This document shows positions 63,415-64,000 of a DNA stretch of 64,000 nt, piece by piece. Numbering within the stretch: the stretch's first letter is position 1; each line of letters starts with the position of its first letter. Made by a program: the position numbers and the translations under genes. The notes below the pieces were generated by a model. It was not told the origin of the DNA, did not search any database, and saw only the letters and a program-made list of their open reading frames with translations. The stretch comes from Maribacter algarum (ex Lu et al. 2025) (nom. illeg.) (GTDB taxonomy: Bacteria; Bacteroidota; Bacteroidia; Flavobacteriales; Flavobacteriaceae), in NCBI GenBank assembly GCA_947495915.1, contig CANMAW010000001.1, positions 62,001 through 126,000 of the forward strand, given 5' to 3'.

Positions 63415-64000
63415 TCAAACCGGTATATATCAATAGCGTAGGTTCTGTTTCGGTTCAGAAAACATTTGATAATTCTGAATTTTTAAATGAGACAACAGTC
63501 TATAATGATACCGTTGCAAAGGTCATTGCTCCTGATTACAAACAATATATTCCCGCAGCTCAAGCCAGACGCATGGCCAAGGGAATAAAAATGAGTACGG
63601 TAAGTTCTCAAACGGCCCTCAAGGAGGCTGGCAGAGAACAAGTTGATGCTATCATTGTGGGCACCGGACTAGGTTGTATCGGTGATTCTGAAAAGTTTGT
63701 GGGTGATATTATCGATAATGACGAACAGTTCTTAACTCCCACCCGTTTCATTCAATCTTCACACAATACCGTTGCAGGTCAAATCGCCTTAGGAATTGGC
63801 TGTCAAGGCTACAACTTTACTTATGTTCATGCGGCCATATCTTTTGAGTCGGCATTGATCGATGCAAAAATGCAACTTGAAAATAACGAGGCTGAACATA
63901 TTTTGGTTGGCGGTGTTGACGAGATGGTCAAACATCACGTAGATACCCATCGCCTTATTGGGCACATTAAATCAGAAGCCACAGAATCAAGCAAATTGCT
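63411..64000 (+). CDS. Ketosynthase-like chain-length factor (Cys-less), partial
   Basis: The gene starts at ATG 63411, overlapping ketosynthase 3 by four bases, and runs off the right edge after 196 codons. It has the KS thiolase fold marks (DAIIVGTGLGCIGD, SSHNTVAGQIAL, ILVGGVDEM). At the nucleophile position (aligned with C160 of the preceding protein) it reads H140-A141-A142, so Cys is replaced by Ala. This is the pattern of non-catalytic chain-length partners such as ApeC, which pair with an active KS and set product length. The C-terminal half, with the His positions, lies outside the window. Confidence 0.82.
   Translation, partial: MIKPVYINSVGSVSVQKTFDNSEFLNETTVYNDTVAKVIAPDYKQYIPAAQARRMAKGIKMSTVSSQTALKEAGREQVDAIIVGTGLGCIGDSEKFVGDIIDNDEQFLTPTRFIQSSHNTVAGQIALGIGCQGYNFTYVHAAISFESALIDAKMQLENNEAEHILVGGVDEMVKHHVDTHRLIGHIKSEATESSKL

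Overview
The window looks like a chromosomal segment of a flavobacterium (Bacteroidota, Flavobacteriaceae), probably marine or surface-associated. The evidence is AT-rich DNA, a SusC/SusD pair, a type IX secretion-type C-terminus, promoter-like boxes of the Bacteroidota form (TTG, about 20 bases, TAnnTTTG) and a dialkylresorcinol/aryl-polyene (flexirubin-type) pigment cluster whose tyrosine ammonia-lyase closely resembles the Flavobacterium johnsoniae enzyme as I remember it. The genus cannot be fixed from sequence reading alone. No rRNA, tRNA, CRISPR array, insertion sequence or phage gene was recognised.

Layout. (1) 1-5250: housekeeping genes: a fused O-/N-acyltransferase of the aminolipid type (cut by the left edge), aspartate kinase, a GNAT acetyltransferase, class I fructose-1,6-bisphosphatase and a TerB-like protein. 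(2) 5350-11147: a complete four-gene 'ligase-associated' DNA-repair operon: MBL-fold exonuclease, ATP-dependent DNA ligase, Lhr-like DEXH helicase, PdeM-type metallophosphoesterase. (3) 11229-28085: mixed housekeeping and envelope genes: TspO-like membrane protein, Mfd, a small TerB-like protein, a TlpA-like thioredoxin, an ACT-domain protein, YraN, a DUF1800/DUF1501 pair, MetG, Tex, an HDAC-like deacetylase and a PAP2 phosphatase.

(4) 28113-43419, all on the minus strand: a carbohydrate-utilisation locus. In transcription order it holds a GntR-type regulator with a LacI-like effector domain, SusC, SusD, a strong hairpin, a large FG-GAP/UnbV lipoprotein, a vanadium-haloperoxidase-fold lipoprotein, a second FG-GAP/UnbV protein, a GH36 alpha-galactosidase-like enzyme and a sugar O-acetyltransferase. 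(5) 43645-44932: two tandem paralogous secreted proteins of unknown function.

(6) 44929 to the right edge: the pigment cluster. A halogenase-like flavoprotein is divergent from tyrosine ammonia-lyase, which is followed by a WG-repeat protein, FabG, a ketosynthase, an ACP, an LpxL-like acyltransferase, DarA, DarB, two FabZ-like dehydratases, a small unknown protein, a BtrH-like protein, an ABC exporter, a thioesterase, a second ketosynthase, a methyltransferase, a half-size ketosynthase-like protein and a second ACP. A terminator and promoter then lead into a third ketosynthase and a Cys-less ketosynthase partner that is cut by the window end. The expected scheme is: ammonia-lyase makes p-coumarate; ketosynthase/partner, FabG and dehydratases extend it to an aryl polyene; DarA/DarB make the dialkylresorcinol; methyltransferase and halogenase decorate the ring; an acyltransferase joins the halves; the ABC system and LpxL-like protein may place the product in the envelope. 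The most interesting candidate is the BtrH-like protein as the ester-forming enzyme.
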